Shown one piece after another: positions 21,770 to 32,140 of a stretch of DNA of 64,000 bases (its first letter is position 1; every line of letters begins with the position of its first letter). The notes beneath the pieces are model-generated. The model was given only the letters and a program-made list of their open reading frames with translations, searched no databases and was not told where the DNA came from. The DNA comes from Actinernus sp. WN-2022. Lineage: Eukaryota > Cnidaria > Anthozoa > Actiniaria > Actinernidae. The DNA is taken from assembly GCA_030867875.1 (NCBI GenBank), contig JAOWCC010000091.1:744001-808000 (forward strand), read 5' to 3'. A program made the position numbers and the translations under genes.

Positions 21770-22260
21770 CTGTTTTTATTAATAAAGTGTGACTCGCGAT
21801 TGGGACATTGCATTTAGCCGACGGTCAATCAAAACTAAGAACTAGACAGGTTTCTATTGTTCAGCGGTATTCGGCTTACCCCACAGTATAATTTTCTGTT
21901 GTTCAAACTGCGCCACATCAACCCTTAAGTAAGCGGAGAGGAACGTTCAAGGGAGGAGGGAGAAATAACTATAGAAAAAATTGCGAAGAGGGACAAATGG
22001 CCCAAAAATGTAGGGAGGAGGAAGAAATGACTAAAAAAAACTAGGGAGGGGGGATATTTGATTACCCGTTTCTCTCGGCTCTTAAATAAGACATTTCTGA
22101 AGTCAAATCCATTGAAATTGCATTTTAAGACTACTTTCCTTTTGTGGAAATCCATTTCATCCAATCAGAAGAGCTCACAACAATAAACAAGAAAGCCTTC
22201 AATTTGAACATGATTCACACATAGAATTATCGTCATATTAAAAATCATGAGTGTTTTTAC
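21770..22260. repeat. Direct repeat, left copy (partner 25890-26130)
   Basis: Blocks such as attgttcagc, tttccttttgtggaaatcca, ccaatcag and aacaagaaagccttcaattt recur in the same orientation and order at 25890-26130, diverged by roughly 25-30%. The left copy carries a ~150-bp GA-rich insertion (about 21940-22080). The pair brackets the unknown ORF and the DUF3987-like gene. Confidence 0.55.
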
Positions 22261-22462
22261 TACTGACAATCAAAATCTGCAAAAAAAATAGAAGAAAATA
22301 ATAATTATTATGTTATGAAATAGGTTTGCTTCAAAAGTAACATGAAATGCTTTCCGATCGATTGTTTCACTTTTTAGACACTTAATGTTAGTCAAAAATC
22401 ATCTGTAATAATTCCTTCGATCTGACCACATACAATCACATACATGTACTTAGGCAGTTCAG

Positions 22463-22972
22463 CTACAATAACATTCCGTCCTCGTCCAAAATAAGTCCAG
22501 CACTATTTTCTGTGGAATCGCTTGAGTTATTAAGGTATTGTTCCTCATCACTATTCTCCAGGTCACTGACATATACTTGTGTGGCTTTGTCCTTTTTCGT
22601 TCGAGCCATTGACTCCACTTGTTCGCATAAGCTTTCTAGCTCTACAACTTTCAAACGGATGTAGTCTTTTACCTTCAATAAATTGTATCCTGTGATATCT
22701 GCACGATGTGAGAAAGCAAGTGCTAATTTGGCAATGCAGCCTTTTTTCTCTTCGCCGAGACTTTCACAAAGTAGCGAGTACCCGCACATCATATACAGAG
22801 TTTTTGTTCTTTGACACTGTTTTTGATAAATCCAGTAAGGCACTGATTTGAGTGAGCAACACTTCTGAAGAATTTGGCATCCTACAAAGTATGTGCCAAG
22901 GGAGCCGTGGGCAAATACCCAGTCCATTAATTTCACAATGCATTCATTTGTCATTGGTAACTGAATCGCCAT
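22463..22972 (-). CDS. Hypothetical protein with acidic C-terminus
   Basis: 169 residues, ATG at 22972. No family is recognised. The first two thirds are mixed alpha-like with many Cys and Leu residues (KGCIAKLALAFSHRADITGY). The last ~45 residues are Asp/Glu/Ser-rich and end DEDGMLL. It is transcribed divergently from the DUF3987-like gene, with a tandem repeat block between. It may be a terminal exon, since cac/tag-type acceptors lie upstream, or a partner protein of the same element. Confidence 0.4.
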   Translation of the reverse strand: MAIQLPMTNECIVKLMDWVFAHGSLGTYFVGCQILQKCCSLKSVPYWIYQKQCQRTKTLYMMCGYSLLCESLGEEKKGCIAKLALAFSHRADITGYNLLKVKDYIRLKVVELESLCEQVESMARTKKDKATQVYVSDLENSDEEQYLNNSSDSTENSAGLILDEDGMLL

Positions 22973-23149
22973 AAAATATTTTTGATGTAGTACTTGTAAG
23001 TAATCACCTTATAACAAATAGTTGAAGACTTTAGCTCTACTTTTAGCTTCTAAGTTTAGATACCACAGGTATACACATACTCCAACAAGTCTTTATGTGC
23101 TGATCTGAGAGAAATGATTACCAAAGCCCCAACAAAAAGGATGAATACT

Positions 23150-23425
23150 CTAGTTCATATAGCGTAACTGTGTAGGTCCCAGAGGCCAAATAACAAAAAA
23201 CTAAGTCGAGGAGAACAAATTCTCGAAGACAAATAATTACGGTAACCTTCACCTTCCACGTACTGTACAATAGAAAACGTGATTTATGAGAAAGACTATA
23301 GTTCATATAGTGTGACTGTGTAAGTCCCTGAGGCCAAAATCATAAAGAACTAACGCGAGGAGAAACGTGCTCGGAGAAGAGAAATGGTTACGTAAAATGT
23401 CTTCACTTTTTCCAACAATAGGCAA
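23150..23425. repeat. Two tandem ~150-bp units, inverted copy of 18722-18930
   Basis: Units begin tagttcatatagcgtaactg (23153) and tagttcatatagtgtgactg (23302) and continue through a shared aggccaaa...aactaa.gcgaggagaa block. The array abuts the first exon of the DUF3987-like gene: the acceptor ccaacaatag lies at its edge. Confidence 0.7.
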
Positions 23426-25507
23426 AGAAATACGTGAGGGCTGACCCGAATGTTGTTCAAAAGGTATCAGAAGGTCAGAACCAAGTTCAGAAGATGACCG
23501 ACAAATTTTTAAATTTGACTGATCGTACGTGCTACCAACGGATGTCTGCCGCATGGAAGGCTGAATTGGATTGGAACATCTGCTGTTCTGAAGAAGAAAA
23601 AGTATTTATCAAAGCCTACGCCAACGCCATTGGTTGCCCAGACGAGTTTTTCTATTTCCCATTTCTTTCCTGTTCAGCAGCGTGCATGGGTCTATGTGCA
23701 AAGCTGAAAATTAATCCAACTTGGTTTGAGCCATCGATCATATGGACAGTTGTATCTGCAAGGAAAGATGAGAAGAAGTCCGCTGCTGCAAGTGTAGTAC
23801 TAGATGGTATTCGAAAGCTGGAGAAAACATTACAGCAGCCTGGTAGTAAAGACGACATGGAGCACAAAACTGAATCCACGCGTTTGTATGTAAACGTTTT
23901 CTCTTTTGAAAGACTGCATCAGTTGATGAGCAAGAACGGCTCGCAAATGCTGTTTTTTTTTGACGAATTTAGCTTGTTATATGAGCTTATTGCTAACAAT
24001 AAGGGAGGCAAGAGTCAGTTGGACCGTAAAGTTTTCTTAACACTTTACAATGGAGGCAAATGGGTGCGAGATTGTATTAACCAGTCCACCCAACCAATTA
24101 TGCACAATACCTGTTTGAATTTAACAGGCTTTGTTCAACCGAAGAATGTTATTAGCCAGTTAGCAAGCGAAGACACGGATGGTTTTAACCATCGGTTCAT
24201 TTTTGTCTGCCCACCAGAAAAAGATCCGCTATGGGAGGAATTAAAGTCACTAGATAGTGGCGTCACCACCTTTGAAGAAGTGTTCACTTTACTTCACCGC
24301 GGTCACTACGAAAACGATCATGATAAATGTGTCATTTACCAGTTCACCGACGAAGCTGTAGACGAGGTGAAAAAATACTATAACATTTTAGTGACCAGAA
24401 AAGTGGAAATCAAGTGGGACGAGAACAGGCGAGGAGTGTTGTCAAAATCACGAGGTCAATTCCTCAGGCTGTGTATGATTAAACAAGCCATCCAAGATGC
24501 GCTAAGTGCAGTGAATGAAATGAAGGCTGAAAATAGAAAGCCACTCAGTGTCGATGACGACGATTTGGAATGGCGGAGTTGCAGAATTTCAAGGGATACC
24601 GTAAAGCGTTCTGCCTTTCTTATGGAGTATCTAATAGAGGTACGTTTTAAATCTATTTGTTCAGTTATTTCCAATTTATAGAGATCTAAAACAATGCATT
24701 TCTAGGTTATTTGTTTCTTTCAGTAAGGGGAGAAAAATATTGTGATAAGAACATGTTCATATTTTCAGTCATCAAACTATCACTCAACAAATGACTGCTA
24801 CATGCTTTAATCATGTCTTGAAGAATGCGAAGGCATTCCAACAAAAACCCATTAAACTTATTACTATTATGTTTATAAGATTTACAATTTTCACACATTC
24901 ATAATGTAACTAAAGCTGAAACGTTTCGCATGAACGGGCAATCTGTACAATCATAATAACAGCACCCCTCCCAGACTATTAACAGTTATATTGTTTTGTT
25001 GTTTCATATTTTATAGGTGCGATTTGCTTTAATGCCACCAGAGGTTATATTGGAAACAGAGGAAGGACCGGTGATGACTGCATCTGGCAATGTCCAAACC
25101 AATATCGACGTCCTCATAGAGAGTTCCGAGCGGGCTACTTCTCCCCTAACGGAGGAACAGCTCTTCAGGCATTACGAAAGCCAACTTCTCGAATTTCCTG
25201 AAGGCTGTAAGAATAACATCAAGAGTATGTTAACCAACGGTGAAGACAGCATACACTCCACGACTGTAATGCAGAGGCATTTGATGCCAGCTTTGTCTAC
25301 ACCTGGCAAAATTAACAAATACGTCGCCTCTGCTGCTAAATACTTCATGAAAAAACTTGAAGATGTAAGGTTTGGAAAATTGAATCAGCAGGGAAGAAAG
25401 CCATCCGCTTTAAAAAACCAAAGTGGGAGGACTTTGATGAGAGAGCGTCTGTAATCGCCAACTTATGTGGAGTTACTTCAACAGCATATAAAAAGATAAA
25501 GAAATAG
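23422..25507 (+). CDS. DUF3987-like primase/helicase-type protein, at least two exons
   Basis: Exon 1 (23422-24640) follows the acceptor caacaatag and ends at GAG|GTACGT; exon 2 starts at 25017 after tattttatag, and the join keeps the frame. Seen in exon 1: a P-loop-position segment WTVVSARKDEKKSAA, degenerate for Walker A; a Walker-B-like MLFFFDEFSLL with D-E at 23962-23967; an LYNGGKWVRD block; and NLTGFVQPKNVI followed by DGFNHRFIFVCPP. This order matches DUF3987, known from phage and bacterial primase-helicase proteins and present in some animal repeats. Near 25370 the frame changes; the shifted frame continues with FKKPKWEDFDERA and ends at TAG 25505-25507. No ATG exon was identified upstream. 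It may be a host gene or cargo of an element bounded by the repeats around it. Confidence 0.55.
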
Positions 25508-25889
25508 AATTTAACCGGCGAGTGAGAGATCTAATACAAAGAATCAGATCAGTCCAAACAAACCAGTAAGAGATAAATAAGCCATACAGCATTGTAATTT
25601 TGTATAAGTATAATGGGCTCCTGGCTTAAATAAGTGTTGTTAAAAAACGATCCAAGCCCTGATGTATGCTGTAAGAATATAATGGATATAGCAATACACT
25701 TTTATGATTGTAAGACGGGATTACAGTAAATGCCTCCACCCCAAGTCGGCTTAACATTAGGTGCATTACCTAGGTCACGTTTTACATTTTAATTAATTAA
25801 TAAATAATCGTGACACTTACAAACCTTTATCATTGTTCACAACGTGCCGTGAAACGTTTGCCTGTTAGCCATGTCCTATGATATTTAGT
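25508..25889. other. No gene seen
   Basis: AT-rich 3' flank of the DUF3987-like gene. Possible polyadenylation words (aataaa) occur near 25800. Nothing else was seen. Confidence 0.35.
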
Positions 25890-26130
25890 TTTAAGAAACA
25901 ATCCGTCAAAGCTAGGCAAAGTTCAATTGTTCAGATGCATAAGGCTTTCCCCGTAATGCATTTCAGAAATCCACTGAAAATGTATTTTGACACTACTTAC
26001 CTTTTTTGTGAAAACATTTTGTCCAATCAGGAGGTTTGTAAACTATAACCAAGAAAGCTTTCAATTTGCAAATGTTCTCCAAATATAATTTTCGTCAAGT
26101 TAACAGTTCTGAGCGTTTTCATTAGATGCA
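25890..26130. repeat. Direct repeat, right copy (partner 21770-22260)
   Basis: The same order of blocks as at 21770-22260: ttcaattgttcag, ttaccttttttgtgaaaaca, ccaatcagg and aaccaagaaagctttcaatt. It lacks the GA-rich insertion of the left copy. Confidence 0.55.
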
Positions 26131-26269
26131 ATTCAAAGTATTAAAAACTGTTCTTAGAGTTTTAGTAGATGTTGATGTTTACGCCAATGAGATGGTTAGT
26201 TGAAACAATATATAACACATTAACACCTTTCTGCATTCTTGCATTTGGATTGCCCAATTCTTAGCCGGA

Positions 26270-26432
26270 CTATTAAGATATATCATGAAAAATATCAGAT
26301 ACTACATGATATTAAGATGATGTTAGAGTACAGATAAATATCTGATAGTATCTTATATATCGATATTCTTCACATGTAATATAAATATCGGATATTTAGT
26401 TTGAAGATATTTCATGAAAAATATCAGATACT
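26270..26432. repeat. TATCAGATA dispersed repeat, copy 2
   Basis: Contains aaaaatatcagatacta at 26288 and again at about 26417, and the block ctacatgatattaagatgat at 26305 that recurs at 34402. The intact ISL2EU-type transposon begins directly at its right edge. Confidence 0.65.
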
Positions 26433-26541
26433 ATTCTTGGCTTTCACCCACGTGACCCGGCCTTGACAACGGTTGCTATCCGCCATATTTGTGCCCCTCG
26501 ACCCGTAAACAAAGACGCGAAGTGAGAGGATTTAGTCGAAT

Positions 26542-28107
26542 ATGGTTCACTGTATTATCGTTGGTTGCGGGTCGAAAAGCGGCAAACATAAGCTATATTT
26601 TGCTTCAATACCTAAAGTAAGCACTCATCAAGGCGAAGAGCACGAAGAACGAACGAGAGAACGCAGAAGATTGTGGATTTCGGCGATCAGCCGCGGAGAT
26701 ACAGCTACTAAAAACATCCTCGAAAGCGAACGGGTATGTGGCCGTCACTTCGTTTCGGGGAAGCCTGCAGCTTCTTGGGATCGATATGATGTTGACTGGG
26801 TACCCAGTCAGAACCTCGGCAAGAAAGAATATAAGGAAGCTGAGGCGAAAGAAAGTAGACAGAAAGAGACAGAAGCGAGAGCTGAGAGGACAAAAGAGCG
26901 CAAAAAGCGAATCGCAGAACAACAAGAGATAGAAGCCGCAGCGAAGAGAACGCAGTTGGATGTTGCTGGAGATCGTGTACGGGATATTGAATTCATGGAC
27001 GTTGGGAATGAACCTGAAGAGGTAGAAATGGATTTGGACCCGGAGCTAGAACCCATAGAACCGAAGGACGCCGAAACGCAAACCGAGGAATTGCAGTATG
27101 TGTTTAGAAGCGTGCCAACATATCGCGACTCAAAGATCGCTGAAACACAGACTGAAGAGTTTCAGTACATGTTTAGAAATCAGACTTATCAAGCCCCAAA
27201 CAAAGAATACTTCAACTCAGACGATAAAGTTAGATTTTATACCGGTCTCCCTTCATATGAAATACTTATGGTTGTGTTTGAACATGTTGCGCCCTATGTA
27301 TCTCGTCGATCTCAGTGTCTGGACAGCTTCCAGGAATTTATCATGGTTGTGATGAAACTGCGGCTAAACATGCCTTTCCAAGATCTGGCCTACCGGTTTC
27401 TAGTTTCCCTTTCTACTGTTTCAAGGATATTTACTGCCTGGATTGTAGTCTTAGATACTAGATTGTCGTGTTTTGTTACATGGCCTGACAGAGAGAGCTT
27501 GTGGAAAACTATGCCTATGTGTTTTCAGTACACATTTGGACGGAAAGTTACTGTTATTATTGACTGCTTTGAGGTGTTTGTGGAGAAACCTTCAAATCTA
27601 ATGGCGCGTGCACAGACCTTTTCGTCATACAAGCACCATAATACGATAAAAGTGCTTATTGGCATTACACCACAAGGATCCATCTCATTTGTATCAGAGG
27701 CTTGGGGTGGTCGCACATCTGACAAATTCCTGACAGAGAACTGTGGTTTTTTGGACAAACTGGTACCAGGGGACACAGTGATGGCTGACAGGGGCTTTAC
27801 CATTGCTGAAAGTGTTGGTTTAAAGCAAGGGAAGCTTGTTATACCAGCATTTACAAAAGGGAAAGCCCAGCTAGACCCAGTGGATGTAGAAAGGTCGAGG
27901 GGAATTGCGAATGTCAGGATTCACGTCGAAAGAGTGATTGGACTACTGCGCAGAAAGTACACTATTTTAGAAGGAATTATTCCCACAGACTACCTAGTTT
28001 GTCGTTCAACTGGACCTGCAGAGGTACAGGTACCTATAATTGACAGAATTATAACGGTATGCTCTGCTTTTGTAAATTTTTGTCCTCCAATTGTACCATT
28101 TGATTAG
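26542..28107 (+). CDS. THAP-domain DDE transposase (DDE_Tnp_4, ISL2EU-type)
   Basis: 521 residues from ATG 26542, the first ATG inside the left terminal repeat. The N-terminal THAP zinc finger (residues ~1-85) has C4, C9, C66 and H69 in place. Residues ~95-145 are Lys/Glu/Arg-rich and probably helical, and are followed by an acidic linker with two ETQTEE motifs (about 175 and 200). A helix-turn-helix segment ([16 protein letters not shown]) precedes the DDE catalytic domain: D341 (VIIDCFE), D416 (VMADRGF) and E463 (RIHVERVIG). The THAP finger should bind the element ends and the DDE domain cut and rejoin DNA. The ORF has no break and faces the YqaJ gene across a 1-kb gap. Harbinger transposases share the catalytic fold, but the YqaJ partner and AT flanks favour ISL2EU. 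Confidence 0.92.
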   Translation: MVHCIIVGCGSKSGKHKLYFASIPKVSTHQGEEHEERTRERRRLWISAISRGDTATKNILESERVCGRHFVSGKPAASWDRYDVDWVPSQNLGKKEYKEAEAKESRQKETEARAERTKERKKRIAEQQEIEAAAKRTQLDVAGDRVRDIEFMDVGNEPEEVEMDLDPELEPIEPKDAETQTEELQYVFRSVPTYRDSKIAETQTEEFQYMFRNQTYQAPNKEYFNSDDKVRFYTGLPSYEILMVVFEHVAPYVSRRSQCLDSFQEFIMVVMKLRLNMPFQDLAYRFLVSLSTVSRIFTAWIVVLDTRLSCFVTWPDRESLWKTMPMCFQYTFGRKVTVIIDCFEVFVEKPSNLMARAQTFSSYKHHNTIKVLIGITPQGSISFVSEAWGGRTSDKFLTENCGFLDKLVPGDTVMADRGFTIAESVGLKQGKLVIPAFTKGKAQLDPVDVERSRGIANVRIHVERVIGLLRRKYTILEGIIPTDYLVCRSTGPAEVQVPIIDRIITVCSAFVNFCPPIVPFD

Positions 28108-29114
28108 GATTTTTTTCAATTGTTCTAGTGTTATAATATAATGTTTTATTATCCCACTAAACCTTGTATTCCAATCAGAAGTGAGAGAAATTTTCCTGAT
28201 ATCATGGACAGTTGCACAAGCATAACTATAACAAAAAAAGAAAAGATGGGGAAAAGTTTTGTGAAGAAACCAATGAATGGCTTCCCGGTGAAAACAAACT
28301 TCAAGTCAGTGGGATAATAATAAAATATTATAGTACAATTGATGTTCTCTTCCGATAAATATCAGGGCTTCTCAACCTTGTCTCGCCAAAATACAAACCC
28401 TGTCTTGTCAAACCTGCCCTGATATTTCACTGAAGCAAACAAAAATTGCCCAGTATGTACACTCTGATTGGTTGAAAATCCAGGGAGGTACATGGCTGGC
28501 CTATTTCATAAAAGAAATTAGCACACATTTCTCATTTTACCATAACATGATGTGAAAACTGGTTGAACGGCAAAAAACTGTGGAAATACTCACTCCCAAA
28601 GGGGCTCGTATTCCCACATAATTAGCCATTCTCCCATGATAATTTTATGTGTGGTACCATCACATGGTACATGGAAAAATGTGTGCTATTTCGTAAATAA
28701 TAGTACAGAGAAATAGCAGCACAAGGTCTTTTTGTAGACAGACCCTGAGATCCAACTGTTAATTATAATAATAAATAATTCCACCTTCTTGCAGTAAAAA
28801 ACAACTAAATAAAATAAAAATAAATGTACAATTAAAAGTAATTGTGGATTTTAGAATAAAACTATGGCTAATTCACAGGAGTACAAAAACTTTGTTCAGA
28901 TGCCTATGTAACATAGAGTGCAAACAATATATCTGTGAAACATTAGTGCCACAAAATTGCACAAATTTGTACAATTTTGTAAATAGTCAATTTCGTCTAG
29001 ACAGACAAATAGGTGAAAAATCAGCTAGGCATAAACCACTAAATTGTACAAATGTGCAATTTGTATTTCACGGATATATCATTTGCACTCTATTCGAACC
29101 ATTAACTATTTATA
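28108..29114. other. Convergent intergenic region of the ISL2EU-type element
   Basis: About 1 kb between the stops of two convergent genes. AT-rich, with several aataaa-like polyadenylation words (near 28770 and 28850). It holds one small MITE at 28912-29095 and no supported gene. Confidence 0.5.
28912..29095. mobile_element. Small MITE nested in the ISL2EU-type element
   Basis: Inverted arms of about 29 bp: atagagtgcaaacaatatat at the left pairs with the complement of atatatcatttgcactctat at the right, each followed inward by a ctgtgaaa/tttcacgg match. The interior repeats caaatttgtacaa words. Length is about 184 bp. Confidence 0.65.
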
Positions 29115-31868
29115 CTAAAAGATGGGGAACATGCTAATTGATCCATTTTGCAAACATTGCAATAAATGTGGGCGCATTCTAGGGATATCAAATGTTACAT
29201 GCCTTGGATCAGTTGCAAAAATTAAACACGTAGCAAATGCAATGGAAAAAACACCACAGTCGCTACCATTTCTCTGCTGCTGTACAGGTACATAGTCCAG
29301 TGAAACTAAATGTCCACCAAGCAAATCATTTGCCTGTTCTTCTATTTCCTGGCTAATAGCATCATCATAATAACTATCATAAAGGTTTACCATGCCAGGC
29401 AAACAACCCACAGAACTGATGCAAACCCAGTGATCTGTACCAGAATGCAAAATCTGGATACATTCTGCTGAAACTACATCAAAGTTTCGCACGCGCCCTA
29501 GTGTTGGGCGCTGCAGTCCCTCAACTGATGGATTGACTTTCTGTAGTAGCACTTGTGCAGCTTGCACAATGTCACCAGAAAGCCAACCTCCAGGATCCCT
29601 GATAAGGTCATAATCAGCATCCACCAAATGTGCAAGAGTTCCAAATTTATCAATTGGTCCTGTTGTTTTGTTAGTAATGACAACATTGTCCTCATCACCG
29701 CTCGAATCACTCAACTCACCAGTAGCAGCCGACACTGTCGGTGACGCAGAAGAAGTACAAGAAGTAGATGGCTTTGTCTTTTTCCCTTTGCAGGCCTTGC
29801 ATTGCCATGTTGTTTTAGAATTATTGGGCATCCTTTTCAGCCCCAAACAACTAATATGGAAGTACCGTCCATGGTCACACCCAGTATTGTGACACTCAAC
29901 CAATTTGTCTCCTGGAGATGGTTTTGCATTGCAGAGACAAATATTGGTGCAGAGCATGGCAGCCTGGTTCACTAGTGCTTTCCCTTTGGCTGATGTAGCC
30001 TTCCTGGCCACACGCTTAAACTCTGGTAGCCTGCTGCAGTGGGGACAGTACCAGGTATTCTTCATTGGTACTCCACTTATTGCCAAACATGCCTTGTGAA
30101 ATCGTCCATAAGGGCACCCTGGGTTGCTACAGGAAACATCATCTGCACTGCTCTGCTCTCTGCAAAAGCAGATGCTATCAATCCCTGGAGCCTTTATGAC
30201 CACATCGCACTTTCTTGTGTACCACCGGCCCAGGATCTCAGGGAGAATGCATATTCTCCAGAACGATTGTAGTTTCACCATAACAGTACTTGTGTGTTCC
30301 ATATCAGGACTAATTCGGTCGCATAGTAAATGGGCATTGCCCTCCACATCAAATGTACAAACAACAAAGTCACAGTATTTCCTCTCTGGAAGAGTAAATA
30401 ACTGTTGCTGGACTTGGTGGTAATAATTATGCGTTTTCTTCAACTTAAAGACCCCATCCACCTTTTCCAGACACGCACTCTTTTTATTGGCATACTCGTC
30501 AAAGTCATTATCGATTATAGAAACTGGACATTTGATTTCCCCGCATCCCAATCCACAACAATCGCAAGACATAAAAAAGTCAGGTGTGGCATGGATAAAA
30601 GGGTACTGCTTATTGATAAACAGGCCACATCGCTGAATCTGAAAGTTAACATGATTTCCCTTCATGTGTGCCTCATAAGCCTTAATGGCAGGTTCCTCAT
30701 ATTTGCACCCATGCCTTGTCGCCTTTGTGTTCACTTTGTACAAATGGGGGTAACAAATTGACTTCAGCAGTGATTGCGGCGGCTGTGCAAGGTTGCTGTG
30801 GAATACTGCGCCGCTAACAGATGCACCAATCCGTCCAGCTCGATGCCTAAAAAAGCCTGGACCCCTTGCTTGTGACCTTGTATCTTTCTCAACCGTCTCG
30901 ATATCCTCATCAGAAATATTGACATGTACATCTAAACATTTGCGCAAAAGATCAGGATATTCGAGGTCTAAATTACTTGGTTCATAGAGATCCGTTAGTA
31001 CTGGGACGTTGCGGCTTTTTGACACAAATTGATCGGCATGTTTCTTGACTAAACTTAACGCCACAGCCTTTGTTTTGCATTGGTTCAGCTTGTCATAAAA
31101 TGTCACAATTTCCGCTGCTGAAACTTGAGGTGTCGGGGTTTGCTTTTGTGAACCAGTAGCACTAGTGGGTCGTTCTTGTGAGCTTATGCTTCCATCAAAT
31201 GAATCTATTTCACTATCTATGTTTTCTTTCAGCTTTTTAGCCGAAGTAAAGTCGATGTCTTTTATCCTCGCATAAGAAACTTCGCTCACATAAGTTGGAA
31301 GCATCCATGTACACTTTACTTGCGTGCACGCTAACTTCCTATTGATTCGTGTCCAACATTCAATGTAAAATAGAACGCTCGCAACATGCGAGCAAGATTC
31401 TGCCAACCCTGCTTTGCATCCTAAACAATGCACAGATAGAATGGTTCCATCAGTCCCGATTATTAGCCACACGTCCACAAGAGGGTCGTTCATTCGTTGT
31501 GAGTGTCTAATGCGCGCTACAACAACGTGCTTTCCGGCGATCACCTTCCCTTTTACCGAAGCCACAAAACCAGATACCACTTGATTGTATGCTTCCAAAC
31601 TCTTGTAGCTCTTGAATTGGTCATTGGTGTAATAGCTTGTTTGGAGGACCAAATAACTGAACAAATCCGACTGTTCTACTGGCGGCAAACATTCGGGATC
31701 GAACTCATCGCTTGGGATAATGGCCGGGTCGATTCCTATCACCGAAATTTTCTCGAGATATCGCAGCTTAATGCGGCTTTCCAAGGCCAAAGCATACTTG
31801 GAGAGCACTGGTATATTCTTGCTGTGCCTTTCTAGCTCGTCTTTCTTGATTTTCTCGGACGAATTCAT
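29115..31868 (-). CDS. SWIM-YqaJ nuclease-PHD-PHD-Ulp1 protease fusion
   Basis: 917 residues from ATG 31868. The frame stays open upstream through the terminal repeat and beyond it, so this first ATG after the repeat is the likely start. Domains in order: SWIM zinc finger (~146-160, C..C/CSH); YqaJ-type PD-(D/E)xK nuclease (~340-510) with an ATPD block (D430) and GEIKCP (E444, K446) plus YYHQVQQQL; two PHD-type fingers (~563-619, ~641-694); and a Ulp1/SENP-type cysteine protease (~753-909) with H813 (DHWVC), D831 (LYDSYY), a Gln-rich VQQQR and C871 (GSDCGVF). All catalytic residues are present and the ORF is unbroken. YqaJ enzymes cut DNA as recombination exonucleases; Ulp1 enzymes remove SUMO-like modifiers. 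Combined with PHD readers, this suggests a transposition accessory factor that handles DNA ends and chromatin. The combined role is inference. Confidence 0.9.
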   Translation of the reverse strand: MNSSEKIKKDELERHSKNIPVLSKYALALESRIKLRYLEKISVIGIDPAIIPSDEFDPECLPPVEQSDLFSYLVLQTSYYTNDQFKSYKSLEAYNQVVSGFVASVKGKVIAGKHVVVARIRHSQRMNDPLVDVWLIIGTDGTILSVHCLGCKAGLAESCSHVASVLFYIECWTRINRKLACTQVKCTWMLPTYVSEVSYARIKDIDFTSAKKLKENIDSEIDSFDGSISSQERPTSATGSQKQTPTPQVSAAEIVTFYDKLNQCKTKAVALSLVKKHADQFVSKSRNVPVLTDLYEPSNLDLEYPDLLRKCLDVHVNISDEDIETVEKDTRSQARGPGFFRHRAGRIGASVSGAVFHSNLAQPPQSLLKSICYPHLYKVNTKATRHGCKYEEPAIKAYEAHMKGNHVNFQIQRCGLFINKQYPFIHATPDFFMSCDCCGLGCGEIKCPVSIIDNDFDEYANKKSACLEKVDGVFKLKKTHNYYHQVQQQLFTLPERKYCDFVVCTFDVEGNAHLLCDRISPDMEHTSTVMVKLQSFWRICILPEILGRWYTRKCDVVIKAPGIDSICFCREQSSADDVSCSNPGCPYGRFHKACLAISGVPMKNTWYCPHCSRLPEFKRVARKATSAKGKALVNQAAMLCTNICLCNAKPSPGDKLVECHNTGCDHGRYFHISCLGLKRMPNNSKTTWQCKACKGKKTKPSTSCTSSASPTVSAATGELSDSSGDEDNVVITNKTTGPIDKFGTLAHLVDADYDLIRDPGGWLSGDIVQAAQVLLQKVNPSVEGLQRPTLGRVRNFDVVSAECIQILHSGTDHWVCISSVGCLPGMVNLYDSYYDDAISQEIEEQANDLLGGHLVSLDYVPVQQQRNGSDCGVFSIAFATCLIFATDPRHVTFDIPRMRPHLLQCLQNGSISMFPIF

Positions 31869-32013
31869 GCTTAATGTCGATAAAAACGGGAAAGTACTAC
31901 AGAAGTGGCCTACGATCACAATAAATTTCACACTCTGAGGGGCACAAACATGGCGGCCGTCCATATTTGGAGAGGCCTGTGACGTCACGTGAAAGCCAAG
32001 AATAGGTAAATTC

Positions 32014-32038
32014 ATTGCCTGACGAGGTAATTCCACGT

Positions 32039-32101
<63 letters not shown>

Positions 32102-32140
32102 TCAAGTGAAATTTAACGTGGAATTACCGAGTCGGGCAAT
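32014..32140. mobile_element. 127-bp hairpin MITE beside the ISL2EU-type element
   Basis: The arm from attgcctgacgaggtaattc (32014) is complementary to the end at 32140 (gaattaccgagtcgggcaat). Matching continues inward through ccacgttaaatttcac and ccgatatcgcac to a short loop, giving almost full-length self-complementarity. It starts 12 bases after the ISL2EU-type right end. No exact target duplication was found. Confidence 0.8.

Larger units (their letters stand above)
26435..32001. mobile_element. ISL2EU-type DNA transposon, apparently complete
   Basis: Terminal repeats: TCTTGGCTTTCAC at 26435-26447 and its exact complement at 31989-32001. Homology extends inward to a second block, ccat.tttgtgcccctc, at about 26492-26507 and inverted at about 31939-31956. 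AT flanks both ends (26433-26434 and 32002-32003), consistent with a 2-bp AT duplication, though the flanking CTAT also matches and blurs the boundary. Inside are two convergent genes, each an intact ORF: a THAP-DDE transposase (+) and a SWIM-YqaJ-PHD-PHD-Ulp1 protein (-). A transposase plus a YqaJ nuclease is the reported hallmark of the ISL2EU superfamily. A small MITE lies between the genes. Complete ends plus two undamaged genes suggest recent activity. Confidence 0.85.

Noticed and set aside
26435..32001. Classification as Harbinger
   Set aside because: The catalytic domain is similar, but Harbinger uses a 3-bp TWA duplication and a Myb-like partner; here the flank is AT and the partner is a YqaJ nuclease.
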